From Combretum micranthum (taxonomy: Eukaryota > Streptophyta > Magnoliopsida > Myrtales > Combretaceae), in NCBI GenBank assembly GCA_024138025.1, contig JAMXBD010002256.1, forward strand, positions 124,001 through 188,000: DNA of 64,000 nucleotides, written 5' to 3'. The notes under the pieces are model-generated. The model made no database searches, was not told the origin of the DNA, and saw only the letters and a program-made list of their open reading frames with translations. The translations under genes were made by a program, and so were the position numbers. This document shows, piece by piece, positions 13,312-26,049 of the stretch. The first letter of the stretch is position 1. Every line of letters begins with the position of its first letter.

Positions 13312-13518
13312 GGTTTGTTAGGATGGTTTTTTTTTTTTTTGTCATCTATTTTATTTCTATTTAATTTGCATCCATATCTTATTTATATCTTATCCATAAT
13401 ATTAATTTATAAGAAAAAATGCTTATTCTTCATTTGTATTTTTTTATAAATAAATTAATTAAAATAGATATGAAACATATGTCAAACTAATGCCAAAATA
13501 ACAAACTAAACACACCCC
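13312..13518. mobile_element. MITE, GGGTTTGTTTGG-type ends, copy 1
   Basis: Starts GGGTTTGTTAGGATGG and ends AACAAACTAAACACACCCC, an imperfect terminal inverted repeat of the 'GGG(T/G)(T/A)TGTTT' kind. The interior is AT-rich (repeated 'atatcttatttatatctt' phrases). Copies with matching ends and interior lie at 18614-18841 and 33355-33618, and a truncated one at 58975-59095. No clear target duplication. Confidence 0.6.
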
Positions 13519-15739
13519 AAATATGTGTCTTAAGTCTTAACAAAGCCTTAATTTGCTCTGCCTCTTTGTCATCAATTGGCATGCAAAAGCAAAAAAAAAA
13601 AAAAAAAGCTATGTAATTTGGTCCTGTCGCGCATGTGCCGGGAGGTCTCAAACACGTGCGGCCGGAATATGATTCTGTCGTGTAGCATGTACGATGATGA
13701 TGACACACGTGCACATTGAACCATGGGAGGATTAGGACATAGGGCTAGAGACGAGACTTTAGGGCATGGAATGTTGAAAGAGGTTGGTTCTAATGGGCTG
13801 TTTATTTGGGACCATGTTGTTAAAGTTTTGTCTAGTTAAAGAGGGACATAAGTGCTTTGAACATTGATGAATGAGAGGGCATCTTATAGAGTGGTTCTAC
13901 TCCTTTGGTTAAAGTTTTCACATTTATTTTCACTTTCAATAATTTTAGGAAAAATACAACCTTTTAAATTTTAACCTTTATATCTTAAATTAGTAAGTAA
14001 AAGCTCGATAAATTGACAATATAAAGGACTTTTATTTTTTATTTTGGTTAAAATTCAAAGGGTGTTATAGGACACTTAGATAAGTTTGATGGGTCCTTTT
14101 TACACTAACATCAAAGTTTGTAAGAATAATTTGAAATATCCACAAATTACTTATTAATTTATCAAAATTTAATAGATAATTTATAACTTTTGAAAATCCA
14201 AGAGTATATTCGTATTCGGATTAAAGTTTGAGACTATATGAATTTTCTCCATAATCTCATATGTATTTGTTTTTCGGATCACAAATCACTATAAATAATA
14301 AAACCGTAATATGAATATTACTTCTTTCTTAAGCCATCGGTCGAAACATAGATGGGAATACCCTTTTTTTAGTACTTAGCTCTTAAAGTCTTCATAATTG
14401 CAAAAGGATATTAAATTTATAGCTATGTAAAAGTATAAAGAGCACATTTTCTAAAGAATTAGGATCTAAATACTTAATTAAAAGATAAGAAAATACTAAA
14501 TGCACATAAATAATACATATAAATAAGATATATTTACAATTCACCGTACCTATTATTGCACGGTCCACCATATATATGTAATGCACACATGATCCACCAA
14601 ATATGCCTTTTTCACTATTGATGTTCATACCAACAAAAACCACTTTAGGGTCTTCAGAATTCAAAGGCATCAGTAGTGGGGGATACTAGTTGATGCACAA
14701 TTAGCCCAAGTCACCATCTACACACTGCTTGGATGACCTAGGGCAAAATGAGTGTGCTTGCTGTGCTTTTGACATGAAATGAAACCAAAGCCTTTCGTTT
14801 CGTCAAATGTGTCTAGTCTACACTCTGGAGTCTTCCAAATGGGTCCACCCCATGACCATTATTTTTCTTGGCACACTAATTATCTTATCTCCCTAACATG
14901 GAAGTACCTTATCATCAGTGTCACATAATATTAAGAAACTACTCACTAATATTTGAATAAATCATGAATTTATAATAATTAATGATAAGGAACATATATA
15001 CCACATAACACTTAAGTATTAATTTTGGTTTAAACTAAGCACAAAAAATCTTATAAAAAATTAAAATTTAAACTTTTATTATATGCCCAGAAGACTTATT
15101 GTGGATGTAAAACCTCTTTTTCTTATTTTTTTTTTTTCTCCAAAAAAGGAAATTTTAGTACGCGTGCTTCACTTCTCACAAATTGTCATGAATTAAAAGT
15201 TTTATCAGAAAGTTTGACATGCTATCTTACTCTCATGTGATGAGGCGAAAAATAGTTCATATCTTGACCTTTTTTTTTTTCTTTTTAAATAATGTCTTCT
15301 ATCCATTGGGCAGTATGACAAGCATGTCTCCAAGAGAATATAGACAAAATAAATTGTCTCTTAGGCTTTTGATTTGGCTGTCAGCTGTATAGTATGACAA
15401 CCATCCACTTATTAATGGATGATGACTCTTGCACCACCCTCCTTATATTGCTTCTTGAATGGACTTGGTCGCTTTTCAATCTTAACCACATAATTTATGT
15501 CATTACCACAAGAAAAATGGATCTCCCTCCTAAACACTTGCAAGACGTTCCACAATTGGGTTAAGCCTAATTCTCTTACCTTTTTTAGTGGACAATTCCA
15601 TTTTCTACCATCTTTTGAATTGATTCATCCATAAATCATCTGCCTAATATTTAGGGATCGTTTCTAAAGCTATTGTAAAATGCCAAAATCGAAAACTAGC
15701 TAGTAGTTTGTAATCAATAATTAAACTAATAGGTGACTA
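13519..15739. other. Intergenic sequence; two G-box motifs near 13.65-13.71 kb
   Basis: The GC-richer patch 13620-13740 carries CACGTG at 13653-13658 and 13706-13711, with no gene recognised beside it. The remainder is AT-rich with scattered T-runs (15120, 15270). The 92-codon minus-strand open frame at 14392-14670 matches no known family. Confidence 0.4.
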
Positions 15740-16480
15740 ATAAGCCTTTTTATCTATGTAGAGGGTCATTTTGGTAATTGGGCTTTTGGCCTAATTTAAT
15801 GCTACGGTCCGATCTTCTGGGCTAGTGACAGAGCTTAGAAGATCAAGTCCAACGAGAAATGTCGTAAGAAGACTCGGTTTGGTAGCTCAGAACAGGGATC
15901 GTCGAACTGGTTCATTCTACTCTCGATTCGTTTGGTTTTCTTGTGCACAAAAAGTAGACTAAAAAAAATCTTCCAGAGTTAATTTAGGCTTTATTTGATT
16001 AAAATAAGTCTTAAGTACTTTTATATTAATAAAAGTTATTTTAAATAAATAATCGGCTTCTTTTATATTATAAAAGCCCTTAGGTTCCTTCTAAGCTTAT
16101 TTACAAGCTTAGCTCATCACTAAAGAAAAGAAGGCTTCAATCTCTAGCCGTTGGATTCTCAAGAATGATCCAAAGGCTACCATCAGCTTCCAACATCTAT
16201 AAATAGAATGCTGCTCTTCTCATTCAAGAGGATTCTGAACATTGCTAATACCGTAAACAACGTAGAAGTGCTGCCTAAATATCTTCAAGAAAGATCAAAG
16301 CAACTATTCTAAGAAGAACGAGTTAAGAACGGTTGAATCTATTTGATTTGATCTTCAGTCACACTTACATATTTGAAAAATCGGGTTTGCCTATTCCTCC
16401 TCCTGTACCTCTCTCTGAGAAGTCTTACACGTGTCACTAGTTCAAGGCTTTTCTCAAATTGACCATCACACCTATCACAT
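15740..16480 (+). other. Promoter-like block, possible LTR or pararetrovirus-like leader fragment
   Basis: This block differs from its surroundings: higher GC at both ends, and a core-promoter-like TATAAATA at 16198-16205 preceded by CATCAGCTTCCAACATC and followed by a purine/pyrimidine-mixed leader. Such a layout is typical of an LTR promoter or of the intergenic region of endogenous plant pararetroviruses. No primer-binding site, gag/pol-like reading frame or matching second copy was found, so the identity is only a guess. Confidence 0.3.
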
Positions 16481-18174
16481 GTGATTGACCAACTGTAGTA
16501 ACCCTACCATACAATCTACATGACCTAAAAGTTTTTAATAGGTATATATATTTATTTGGTCACTACTTTGGCCTTATAAACGGATATTTAAACTCTCTCA
16601 GGAGTTCACCTTTATATTAGTTAGCCATGAAGTTTATCTCATTGGGACATCTCATTGTAATGCATGTTCATGATTACAAAGGATTCTCCATTTTCACAAG
16701 GGCTTATCTGCGTGCCTAGGCTATTATGTGAACTTTTGACTTCTATATGACGAAGCAATAGGAAGGCAAGCATGTCATCCCTCGCATTCTAGTATCGGAG
16801 ATAGCATCTCTAAACAATTATGAAGCTTCTCTGAGGTCAAACAGGAAATAATTAACGTAGAGAAAAGGCAAAAGCACAAAGAGACAACAAGCATTTAATT
16901 TAAACGTCGAGCAATGGATTTATTTTATGTATTTCGAACTATATTACTAAAATATTTATATGTATATCCTATAAGGTGTAACTAATAATAATATTGTAAC
17001 ACGTGCCTATGATGATAGTTATTTTAAAAATGTTAATTATTTTATTATTAATATTTTAAAATATAATTAATAGTTATTTACCATATATACATACATATGT
17101 TACGTACCATATTGAATATTTTTCCATAGGCATGTCATTTTTATCGAATAACTGTTAGTCCTAAATATAGGATAAGAAGTTGTTCATTGGATCAAAACCT
17201 AACACTCTGTACGTATATATGCCCTTAGCTGCCACAAATAAAGGAAAATTTACTAAATGTATTTAAGAAAATCGAAAATTGTAAAACTGAGGTAAAAAGG
17301 AACAGAATCAAATAGTAATCATATTTTTTTTATTTATTCATTTTTTTTAATTGTTTGGTCAAAAAAACTTCGTGAACCAAGCTAAACCATTTAGATGGAT
17401 TTTTTATTCTAAATTGAATAGCAAAATTTGGTGTAATGAAAATTTTTTTATTCTTACCATGCGAACTTTGATGAGGCTTCTTGTTGTTTTTTTTTTTTTT
17501 CACTTGTAACTTCTTTCTCATCTAATTGGGAGCTTTTTATCATTATCTTTTTAAATAATATGGGTTCTTATAGATACTTCTATAATGTGAATGGTTTATT
17601 TTTCAATTATTTCACACAACTTCAAACAAAGAAAATCTGATTTTTGTTCAAATCATGAACTAAACTGGTTTCTTATGGCTCCAAAATTCTCATAAGATTT
17701 TCAAAGTAATCATAAAACCAAACTGTAATTAATAATTTGGTTTGATTTGAAGAGATGGATAAGACCGAATCAAACTATACTAACCCACAATTTGGAGACA
17801 TTTTTTAGTGTCTTTAATATCAAGGCATTGGGGATATTGAAAGCAATAATCTAATAGTAATAGAACCTAGGGCATTTAGAGACTAAAAGTTTGAAAGATA
17901 AGGGGAAAAAAACGGAAGAAAGTATGAAGGGAAGCGATCTAGTTTCGGATGCAGTTAGATCCTTTCACTCGCATGCATGGGTGAAATGGCTTATTTCCTG
18001 AGGCTTTTTTTTTAATTATTATTATTTTTTCGCGGGGTTGTGGTTGGTGTTAAACCGCGGGTTCGTTTGTTTTTAATTATTAGCCTGTGGGAGTTGACTA
18101 GGATGTCGCAATTAGATTAGATTTTTTTTTTAATTTTTTTAAACGTTTGTATATATATACTTTAGGCTTATTAA
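16481..18174. other. Intergenic sequence, no gene seen
   Basis: The stretch 16560-16850 is somewhat richer in GC and may be retrotransposon-derived, but I recognise no domain. The rest is AT-rich with T-runs near 17340 and 17490. Confidence 0.4.
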
Positions 18175-18257
18175 GGTTCGTATATCCTGTAGTATAGTTA
18201 TGTGTATAAAGGTTCGTATATATACCTGTAGTATAGTTATGTGTATAAAAGATAACC

Positions 18258-18283
<26 letters not shown>
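18175..18283. repeat. Short tandem repeat (2 x ~37 bp) followed by an (ATATAC)n microsatellite
   Basis: Two head-to-tail units begin GGTTCGTATAT at 18175 and 18211 and end in GTAGTATAGTTATGTGTATA. They differ by a 2-base indel. An ATATAC hexamer run follows (about 18258-18283). Confidence 0.85.
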
Positions 18284-18292
<9 letters not shown>

Positions 18293-18613
18293 TATAATGG
18301 AAGTGCACAACTATAATACCATTGTTTACTTTGGATAAGGCTTATGCACCAATTAAGTACAATTTACTCTACATATGGAATTTGAACCTGACTCCATACA
18401 AGTTTTCATGAGTATGTTTTGAGCCTCAAATAGTAGGCCAACTCCATGACCAAAACATATTGTATGATGTTGGAAATTCACTCTTTTGTTGGTTTGGATT
18501 TTATACCTAACTGGATTTTTCAAAACAAATTGAAAAGGGAAAAAATTGTGAAAGGAAGCACCTGAATTTGTACTGTTCATGAGAAAAAGGACAAGGTTTT
18601 TGAGTGTCTCTTG

Positions 18614-18841
18614 GGGTTTGTTTGGATGGTCTATTTTTTATTTGTATTTGTATATTTGTAAAAATGATATGTGTAAATATATTCGATTTATATTTATATT
18701 TATTTATATTTGATCTATTTGATCTTTTAATGAGAACTATCAACTTTATATATATATATATCTAATTTTTTATAAATAATTTATTAGGAAAAATTTAAAA
18801 AAATATCTGTATCTATAATCTGCCAACAAACAAACATACCC
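18614..18841. mobile_element. MITE, GGGTTTGTTTGG-type ends, copy 2
   Basis: Begins GGGTTTGTTTGGATGG and ends CCAACAAACAAACATACCC, giving a terminal inverted repeat of about 12-15 bases. The AT-rich interior resembles copies at 13312-13518 and 33355-33618. No coding sequence; target duplication not recognisable. Confidence 0.65.
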
Positions 18842-19339
18842 TTTAATTGCCTAAATTTACAAATTACTTATATTTTAGAATCTTTGTTTATCTTACTAAC
18901 ATTGATATAACTACATGTATACTCAACAAATCTAGGTTCTTTTTTACATCTTTATATGTATACTTGACAAATTTAGGTCTTTCTTTATATAAATAGCACA
19001 AATTAACACCCTTATTCAAATATCAAACTTCCTTTGCAAAATTTTGAAACCAAGCAATAATTTAGTGTTTCTTCTTTTCTCTTTTCTTTTTTTTTTTTTT
19101 TTTTTTTTTTGCTTTCTAATGAATTGGATTGAGATTAATTGGTTTTGAAAAATATTTAGATAAAGCCTACACATCTAGAATCCACATTGGTTTATGACAA
19201 CAAAATGTACAGTCTCACCCACTTTCTCAAATTGAAAATTCGGAAAACACCGGCATTAATAAATGGTTTGAATAATTAATAAAGAAATGCCGGTATTAAT
19301 GATTTGGAGGAAAAAATAGAGATAACCAACCTCAGGCAA
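18842..19339. other. Intergenic sequence with a long T-run and a small hairpin
   Basis: A T-run of about 24 bases occupies 19087-19110. ACCGGCATT near 19249 and AATGCCGGT near 19288 form an inverted repeat with a ~30-base loop. No gene seen. Confidence 0.5.
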
Positions 19340-19349
19340 TATCTTTTAC

Positions 19350-19553
19350 AAAAAATTCTATGGTCTCATCATTAATTTTAATGGGATCGATCTATCACTA
19401 TCCAACGGACCAATCTATCACTATCTAATGACTCATATCATACCCAACTGTAATCGAATCAGTACAATAATTAATATTTTAATTACTATATTTATTTTAA
19501 TGGTTAGATGGTTGAGTGGACTATCTAGTCAACTAGACCATAAAACCTTCCAT
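19350..19553. mobile_element. Mutator-type MITE, copy A
   Basis: A ~203-bp insertion is flanked by the identical 11-base direct repeat TATCTTTTACA (19340-19350 and 19554-19564), of which about 9 bases are probably the target duplication. The ends (TTCTATGGTCT and, reversed, GGAAGGTTTTATGGTCT) form an imperfect inverted repeat. The interior matches copies at 20035-20212 and 59324-59451 (shared TTATTAATTTTAATGGG and GTAATCGAATCA). No coding capacity. Confidence 0.8.
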
Positions 19554-20034
19554 TATCTTTTACATGAATTATGTGCACCTCTCTCCAAATAATAAATCAC
19601 GAGTTCTAATTGCTCAAATCTCGAAAAAACTACATGGACAAATTTTCCAGCTCTCTCTCTCTCCTGTTTTTTTTTTTTTTTTTTTCCTTATAAATAAATT
19701 TGTGAAAAGAATATCTATTTATCTAACTTATGAAGAGATTATCTGTTTGCAGACATGATTAGACATAAAACCTAAAGGCATAAAAATTGGATTGAAGTTA
19801 CTTTATATGTTCATGAATCAAGACTATTAATTTAATTCACGTTATAATGTATCCTTTCGACATATCACTTCAATCTAAACATCAAAACTTTTGATGTCAA
19901 ATTCGAAGATTAAACTATCTAATGATCCTTCGACTTTATCTGTCCAAATTATTGATAAACCAATGCTTGCTATTGCTAGTATCCACATTTAGGAGATCTA
20001 ATTGAAAAACCCGAAGGTTCACATTATGATTTTT

Positions 20035-20212
20035 GGAAAGTTTTATAGTCCCGTTATTAATTTTAATGGGGTCTATCCGTTACAATCCAATAGCTCATAC
20101 CATATCTAACCGTAATCGAATCACTAAAATAGTTAATATTCTATTTATTATATTTATTTTAACGGTTAGATTGATGTGGGATGGTTCCGTCGACGGCACT
20201 CTAGAAGCTCCC
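20035..20212. mobile_element. Mutator-type MITE, copy B
   Basis: A 178-bp insertion starting GGAAAGTTTTATAG and ending TCTAGAAGCTCCC is flanked by the perfect 9-base direct repeat ATGATTTTT (20026-20034 and 20213-20221). A 9-base duplication is the hallmark of Mutator-like elements. The interior aligns with copy A, only ~480 bases upstream. Confidence 0.85.
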
Positions 20213-20924
20213 ATGATTTTTATTAATCAAACTTTAATCACTAATTGAATTTTAGGAACAAAAATTTTGTGATGGAAAATTAACAAAATGACTTATATCT
20301 TTATAATACTAGTAAAAGTTAGGATTAATGGGGCGAAAAGCTGAGGTGAATTTCCCCTCTGATGTGCCATCTAAGGTGAAATGCACCTCACCTACCACAT
20401 ATGAGGTGACTTTTGCCTCACCATTTTTTTTTAATAAATAGCCTAGCCTTCCTCTTCTCCCCTCGCTCATTTTTTTGGCTATAGGGCTTATGGAAGCTTT
20501 TTTTTTTGTTATTTTATAATCCTTTTAATATTGTTATATTATATTAATTTATTTTAATATTTTTTTAGGTGATTTTACGTGGAGATTATCATTAAGGCTA
20601 TTTGTTTGTGCATTCTCACGTACAAGGTTAGTAAGATATTATTTATATTATTTTACTTATCATTAAATATGATTGTTATTATATAATTCCTATTACATAG
20701 TTATAAATGTTTAATATATTAATATATGTATTTAATTGTGTTTGTTTATGCATCTAATTTATTTTATTTAGATGTTAATATTTACTATATGTCATGTATA
20801 GTTAAATAATTATTCATGAAGTCATGTAAGTTATAGATTGTAATGAAATATATAAAGTTACAAACATATGTTAAATAAAAAAGTATATATTAATGTATAA
20901 TAGATTACTACATATTAATATAGG

Positions 20925-23900
20925 ATGCTAGAACATACTTGGTAAATGACGCATTATTTAACATCACCGGAATATAGAAATAGGGTTAGAGGATTTTTAC
21001 AAGTTACGGTATACCATAGTATGGCAGATGGATTGATAAGATGTCCATGTAGAGACTGTCTTAACTCAGAATGACACTCTATTCAAGTTATTGAGTTCCA
21101 TCTCATGATGAGGGGGATGACATGGACATACTCAATATGGAATTTTCATGGTGAGGATGTATACGATCAAGATGAGGTGGCCAATGCAATTTAAAGTATT
21201 TTGAACGGAAGAGAAACCTTCAAAGACCTAGCTGATTATCGAATGTTAGAGGATCTAGCCGCTAATATGAGTGACCTTAAGGGAGAAGAAACTAACAACA
21301 GAGAGGAAACCTCTAAAAATAATGCAATTCGATGGGCAATAATGTTTCAAATTGCGACAAGTCCTGTGTATCCAAATCTCAAGTCTAAAAGAAAATGACA
21401 AATGATCTTTGAAATCCTTTAACAACTGGCTTGGTTTCGTAAAGAGTTTGTTACTAGAAGATAACATGTTGCCATCATCATACTATGATGCTTGGAAGAT
21501 GTTGAGACAATTGGGAATAGATGCTATCACCATACATGGTTGTAAGAATGATGGTGTGCTTTTTTTTGAAAATAATATAAAGATCTTAACCACTTCCTAG
21601 TGTATGGTGAGGGAAGGTGGAAACTTCATTTGAATGAGCAAAAGACTATGCCTATTAAGGTATTGTGTCATTTCCTAATAATTCCATAATTGCAACGGTT
21701 GTTCATGCGTAGGAAGATGGCTCTTGAGATAATGTGGCACAAGGAAAGTTATAGGGTGTGTTAAGGCATCTTATGACTCCAAGCAATGGAAAGGTTTGGA
21801 TGTGAAATACCCTTGGTTTGCTTTAGATCCTTGGAATGTAAGATTGAGACTTGCTATTGATGGCTTCAATCCTTATGCAAACATAAATACAACATATGGT
21901 GTATGGCTAGTAATTCTATTTGTTTATAATGCCCCACCATGGAGATGTATGAAGAAGCCATACTTAATGATATCACTTTTAATACCTGGCCCTAGATCTC
22001 TAGGTAAAGACATTGATGTGTATCTGCAACCTCTATTGAAAGAGTAGGAAGAGTTATGGCCGAAACGTGTAAGGACGCAGGATGTAGGCAAAGGTCAGTC
22101 TTTTGTCATGCATGGGGCATTGTTATGAATGATAAATGATTTATTAGTATATGGAAACATTTCCAATTGGATAACCAAAGGATATAAGGCTTGCCCTATA
22201 TGTAATGTGGATTGCATAAGTGACCATGCAAAAAGTAAGTTTCATTATATGGGTCATAGAGGGTTTTTGCCATTAAGATATTGGTGGCACTACAACAAAG
22301 GGATTTTTGATGGCATAGTTGAAACACGACCACGACTAAGAGAATTTAGTAGTAAGGATATATTAGCTTAATTGAGTTGGCATGAACATGTTGTATTAGG
22401 GAAGACACAAGAGAGATTTCATCAGCGGACTAACAAAGATGGTACAAATTGGTCTAGAAAAAATGTGCCTTTCAAATTACCATATTGGCAACAATTAGAT
22501 ATTCGCCACAACCTTGATGTGATGCACATCAAGAAGGATATATGTGATAATTTGGTTAGGACAATTTTCGATTTGTAGGGCAAGTTAAAGATACAAAATA
22601 GGCGAGACTCACCCTCCAATAAATTGGTATTCGACTGGAGCTGCATCTGCAAAATTGTGGCAATCGGCTTTTTAAGATAGCCGTTGTGTATACATTGTCA
22701 TCTAGACAAGTTAGAGAGATGTGAAACTTAATTAGAGATGTAAAACTTCCGAATGGATGTGCTTCCAACATAAGCTCATGTTTAGGGGCAGGCGAAATAA
22801 GTTTGAGGGGTCTAAAAAACCATGACTGTCATGTTCTAGTCCAATGAATTTCCTAAATGGCCATTCTTGGTTTTCTTGATAAACAAATTTATGATGTAGT
22901 TTGTGATGTATCCCGTTTCTTCCGAGAGTTGACTGCGAAAAAGCTTTGTATAAATTTGTCAGAGTCTTATGAGAAAACTATAATTATGATAGTCCATTTA
23001 CCAAGGGAAATGTGAGTATGAGGTCCAGTCCAGTATCATTGGATGTATCGTATTGAACGGTACTTAGGAGTACTTAAGGATAATATGGGGATCGAGCTAG
23101 ACCAGAGGGCTTTATCATTGAATCTTATGTCATACGAGAAAGTATTTAATTTTATTCACTGTACTTTAAGAACATAGAAATGGGAATAAATTGGCCTTAT
23201 CGATTGTGGAATGATCTAATAGATGATGGTTCTTCAATGACTTTTCAGGTATATGGATAACCCATGCAACCATTAAGCACAAGCACCATATTAGAGCTAA
23301 ATCCCGAGTTTCAAAAGATGCATTGGACTATGCTTAACAATTGTGAGGATGTCCAAACATATGCGAGGTACCTAAATGAACTGATGATACTAATATTTGC
23401 ATTTTTTTTTGTCCAATAAACTTTAAGTCTATTGTGCTCAGGAAGCTCAATTCGAGCAAGATTTAATTGCATGTGGAGCATGAAATGTTGGTGCAATTGC
23501 ATGCAAACACTTCTTTGAGTGGTTTCGGAATAAGGTGAACCCATCATCAAATCCTCCCTTATTGTTTCTCCAAGCATAACTCACTAGCTGTTTGCATTGC
23601 ATAATTTGTAGATTATACAATCTAGGGCTACAACCAATGGACAAGGAGTACAAGATGAGTTAGAAGTTTTGGCATGGGGATCGGATCTACACCGCCTCTG
23701 TTACAAGTCATGTGTTGTGAACGGTGTTTTAACTCCAAGATCAAGGAGACTTCCTTGAGATCTTAGAATAGTGGCGTGTATGCTGTAGGTGCCATCAACA
23801 GACAAAAAAGTACTTTTTATGTCATACCAATATATATTATTCAATTGTGTTACATAGGTTAGCGACGTAGGTCTCTATTCAAGTGTCACTAGTTTGATAC

Positions 23901-24116
23901 TAATTGAGACAAATTGGAAAGTATTGGCAGAGACCTCATTTTTATCAACACAACAAGGTTTTGGTATGATGACAATCCTTACATTCGTACAAACCACATA
24001 CTAAAAATGTTTGACCTAAAAGATCTAAGTAAACGACCTGGCACATGGAGGATCGTACAAAAGTATAACACCATCATTTATTCAATAGAGGTCTTTTCCA
24101 AACTGAACCATCTATA
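20925..24116 (+). pseudogene. CACTA TNP2-like transposase (transposase_21, DUF4218, DUF4216 remnants)
   Basis: The start near 20925 (ATGCTAGAACATACTTGG) precedes an N-terminal region with GLIRCPCRDCLN, the zinc-binding-like motif of CACTA transposases. Then follow transposase_21 blocks: DPWNVRLRLAIDGFNPY, LLIPGPRSLGKDIDVYLQPL, ACPICNVDCIS, YMGHRGFLPLR and LDIRHNLDVMHIKKDICDN (21800-22580). DUF4218-like blocks lie at 22740-23090 (LKNHDCHVLVQ, SRFFRELTAKKL, PVQYHWMYRIERYLG). A DUF4216-like block lies at 23914-24100 (RFWYDDNPYI). Many stops and frameshifts separate them, for example TAA or TAG where Gln is expected near 22370 and 22576. It cannot make active transposase. Confidence 0.85.
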
Positions 24117-24386
24117 ATGGTGAAAAAGAGAATTAACCCAAGGTTACTGACGCTTTACAAAAAGCAGTTAGTAGACCATGGATGATTCTAGTAGATCGTA
24201 CTTTTTTAACTTAGGAAACCTAGCATGCTTACAGAACCTCAATGCAAGTTATAGTAGGGTGAATGGTAGCGATGATAGTGAATTAGCACTGATTAAAAGG
24301 CATGGATGACTTGTTTTGTTGTATTATAAGATTTTACTTATGTGTTTCTAATAATGTAACAAATTTTTGAGATTTTTTTGTGTAGG

Positions 24387-25530
24387 ATGAATGATCTTGA
24401 GTTTCTCAACATGATGAGATGCACATCTCGAGCAATATGCAGGTGAATTTCCCCTTTCTAGCTTGCTTACATACATTTCTATTGATGTGTCTATATTAGT
24501 TATGTAACCTTTTTCTTATCAAGGCACTCGTTCATGTCATTGCTCGCCACTTAGGGGGGTCTAAGTGCTACTGGTGGTGACAGTGATGATGATGATGATG
24601 ATGGTAGTGGTGTTGGTGATGGTAGTAATGATGATGATGATGTAAGATTACTTGCTCAATATTTCTTTAGAATTGAATTGTGCACATTTATCCATATTAT
24701 TGATAAAATTACTCGTTGTTTGTTTCTTGTAGGCATGGATGGATGCAATTAGGAGAGTGGAGACGAAACGTGCTGCTGCCATAGGCCACAGCCTTAAGAG
24801 TAAGATCACCATTATAGAGGAGGTCCTCAGGCATAGATCTGGTTACCAGTGCGAGGATGAGATGGAATTCCCCGATCCTATTAGAGAGACTTAAGTTTTA
24901 TGAGCAGCCTATCCATGACCCTTATGTAAGCTCTAGCTTTGAGGTTGATGACTTGAAGTTGAAGGTGGCTCAAATGGAGTGACATTGTGCATGTTGACAG
25001 GTGGGCAATTCGGACTTCATGCCAATTTAGGTGCAGTATCCTCCATACCCTCCATCGACACATCCTCCATCGTTGATAGGTGGCTGGGCTGGTGGTATGG
25101 GTCTAAGCCAGCTAACTATACATTGGTGCAACCTACAACGTGTTGGCAGTTTTCGTAGCCTTATTTCATACCATATGATATGCCTAGTCAGTCTTTCGGT
25201 AAGAATCCTCTACCCTTGCATCAGCCTATAGCAGGATCAGCAGGTTGCATGGCTTTACCACAGGGGCATCATTTGGCATTAGCATTTATGCCGTAGCCGC
25301 CCTCTAGATTGGTTGGTTAGTCTTCCCAATAGCAACCTATGTATGGATCGGTTCCTTATGGCTAGTTGGACTCCCCCACCCGGTCTGAGTATCTCTTAGG
25401 GTGCTCCTGCACAGGATTATGAATACTATCCATCTTTGCCTTCTAGTGTTTTAGCCTCCACCACATAGTCAACCTTTGGCACTAGTTTGACATAGTTCAA
25501 TCAGCATTGGAGGCACGGAAAGATCTATTG
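24387..25530 (+). pseudogene. Second CACTA gene (TNPA-like position), copy 1
   Basis: This lies 3' of the transposase, where CACTA elements carry their second gene. An exon beginning MNDLEFLNMMRCTSRAICR ends at a CAG|GTGAAT donor. After an intron, ALVHVIARHLGG leads, with a frame change, into an Asp-rich run encoded by (GAT)n at 24580-24642. After another intron (acceptor near 24733) MDAIRRVETKRAAAIGHSLK is followed by a Pro/Gln/Ser-rich region full of TAG stops. Compared with copy 2, it carries extra small indels near 24981, 25013 and 25113 that break frame. I do not recognise a named domain; function is inferred from position only. Confidence 0.6.
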
Positions 25531-26049
25531 CTCTCATGTGCTTCTTTTTGTTTTTGTTTTTTTTTAATAGGAATTGATTGCTTTGTATGGTATGCTTCAT
25601 TAGTATTTTCAGTAGGCTATTAGACATGTTGTGTGCATTATTTGACATGTTAAAAATATAATGTTTTCCTTAGATTTTTTGTTTTTACTATGTGTTATGG
25701 TATAATTTTTAAATATTATATATACCGTTACATAATTGTATATACATTAATATGTATAGGTCTTAATAATAAAATATATATTCATAAAATGTAATCAATT
25801 TTTTGAATATATATATAAGTAATAAAAAATAATTATACCTTGAAATAATACTTCATCATATAAATATAAACTCTAATTTATGTATTCAAATGTAATGATA
25901 AATATATGAACATACATATGTATGCATTAGTTATAAATGCAATATATATTTTTATTTTAAATTTAATTAATATAAATAAAAAAATTTTGCTCAAATTTTC
26001 TATCCAAAATTTATTGGGCAAACTTTGCATGTGTGGGAACTGAGCAAAT

